NCBI GenBank assembly: GCA_030690755.1
Contig: JAUYGA010000115.1
Span: forward strand, 1-20,784
Direction of reading: 5' to 3'
Source of the DNA: Nanobdellota archaeon
GTDB taxonomy: Archaea; Nanobdellota; Nanobdellia; Woesearchaeales; JAUYGA01
Length of the DNA stretch: 20,784 nt
Shown: positions 20,761 through 20,784 of the stretch, piece after piece
Numbering within the stretch: the stretch's first letter is position 1
Layout of the letters: each line of letters starts with the position of its first letter
Notes under the pieces: model-generated
Told to the model about the DNA's origin: nothing
Databases searched by the model: none
The model's input: only the letters and a program-made list of their open reading frames with translations
Translations under genes and position numbers: made by a program

Positions 20761-20784
20761 ATGAAAATAGTATTAATTTACCAT
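20761..20784 (+). CDS. Start of a gene running off the window
   Basis: ATG at 20761 opens a frame MKIVLIYH that continues to the edge. AGTGAT 5-10 nt upstream is a weak ribosome site and ATTAAAAATAATC (about 20735-20747) a TATA-like element. Eight residues do not allow a family call; the hydrophobic strand start is like many Rossmann-type enzymes. Confidence 0.4.

Overview
The window is archaeal. It encodes archaeal ribosomal proteins L1, L10/P0, L12/P1, S24e and S27ae, RNA polymerase subunit Rpo7, Spt4, a class I (archaeal) CCA-adding enzyme and a TtuA/Ctu1-type tRNA thiolase. The DNA is A+T rich and most Arg/Gly codons are AGA/GGA. Many genes have a TATA-like box about 26-30 nt before the start codon (leaderless transcripts), while genes inside operons carry GGTGA/GGAGG ribosome binding sites. 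Small Cys-rich membrane proteins, paired toxin-like modules and a hypervariable-protein gene fit a DPANN archaeon (Woesearchaeota/Pacearchaeota-like); that placement is inference.

Layout. 1-800: a partial, possibly transposase-like ORF and an unrecognised protein. 935-1831: a PfkB-family sugar/nucleoside kinase. 1855-3357: an operator-studded HEPN/MNT module followed by a CobA-type P-loop protein. 3483-4030: a DUF2683/RelE-like toxin-antitoxin pair. 4082-7478: three minus-strand genes (RumA/TrmA methyltransferase, dolichol-kinase-like membrane enzyme, CCA-adding enzyme), interrupted at 5267-5475 by a self-complementary element that looks like an undescribed structured RNA. 7680-9778: a divergent CPA-family antiporter and endonuclease IV. 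9794-10603: a protein with a sharply bounded G+C-rich segment resembling the variable region of a diversity-generating retroelement (DGR). 10737-12152: a second HEPN/MNT module running into an FCF1-like PIN gene. 12201-13746: TtuA-like thiolase and Maf. 13898-14941: a membrane-anchored Cys-repeat protein. 15117-16466: the rpo7-spt4-S24e-S27ae operon. 16522-20008 (minus): L1-L10-L12, an archaeal coiled-coil protein and an HD hydrolase. 20160-20663: a membrane protein with two WAP-like six-Cys repeats. 20761: the start of another gene.

The core is tRNA/rRNA maturation plus transcription and translation (CCA addition, m5U, thiolation, PIN, Rpo7/Spt4, r-proteins). It is interleaved with accessory modules that look inserted: two HEPN/MNT pairs, a RelE pair, and the candidate DGR target. 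The strongest leads for something new are the 20 consecutive NNY codons followed by a GAA-loop hairpin at 9903-10003, the 209-nt foldback element at 5267-5475, and the four palindromes spaced 40-18-40 bp around the first HEPN/MNT promoter.
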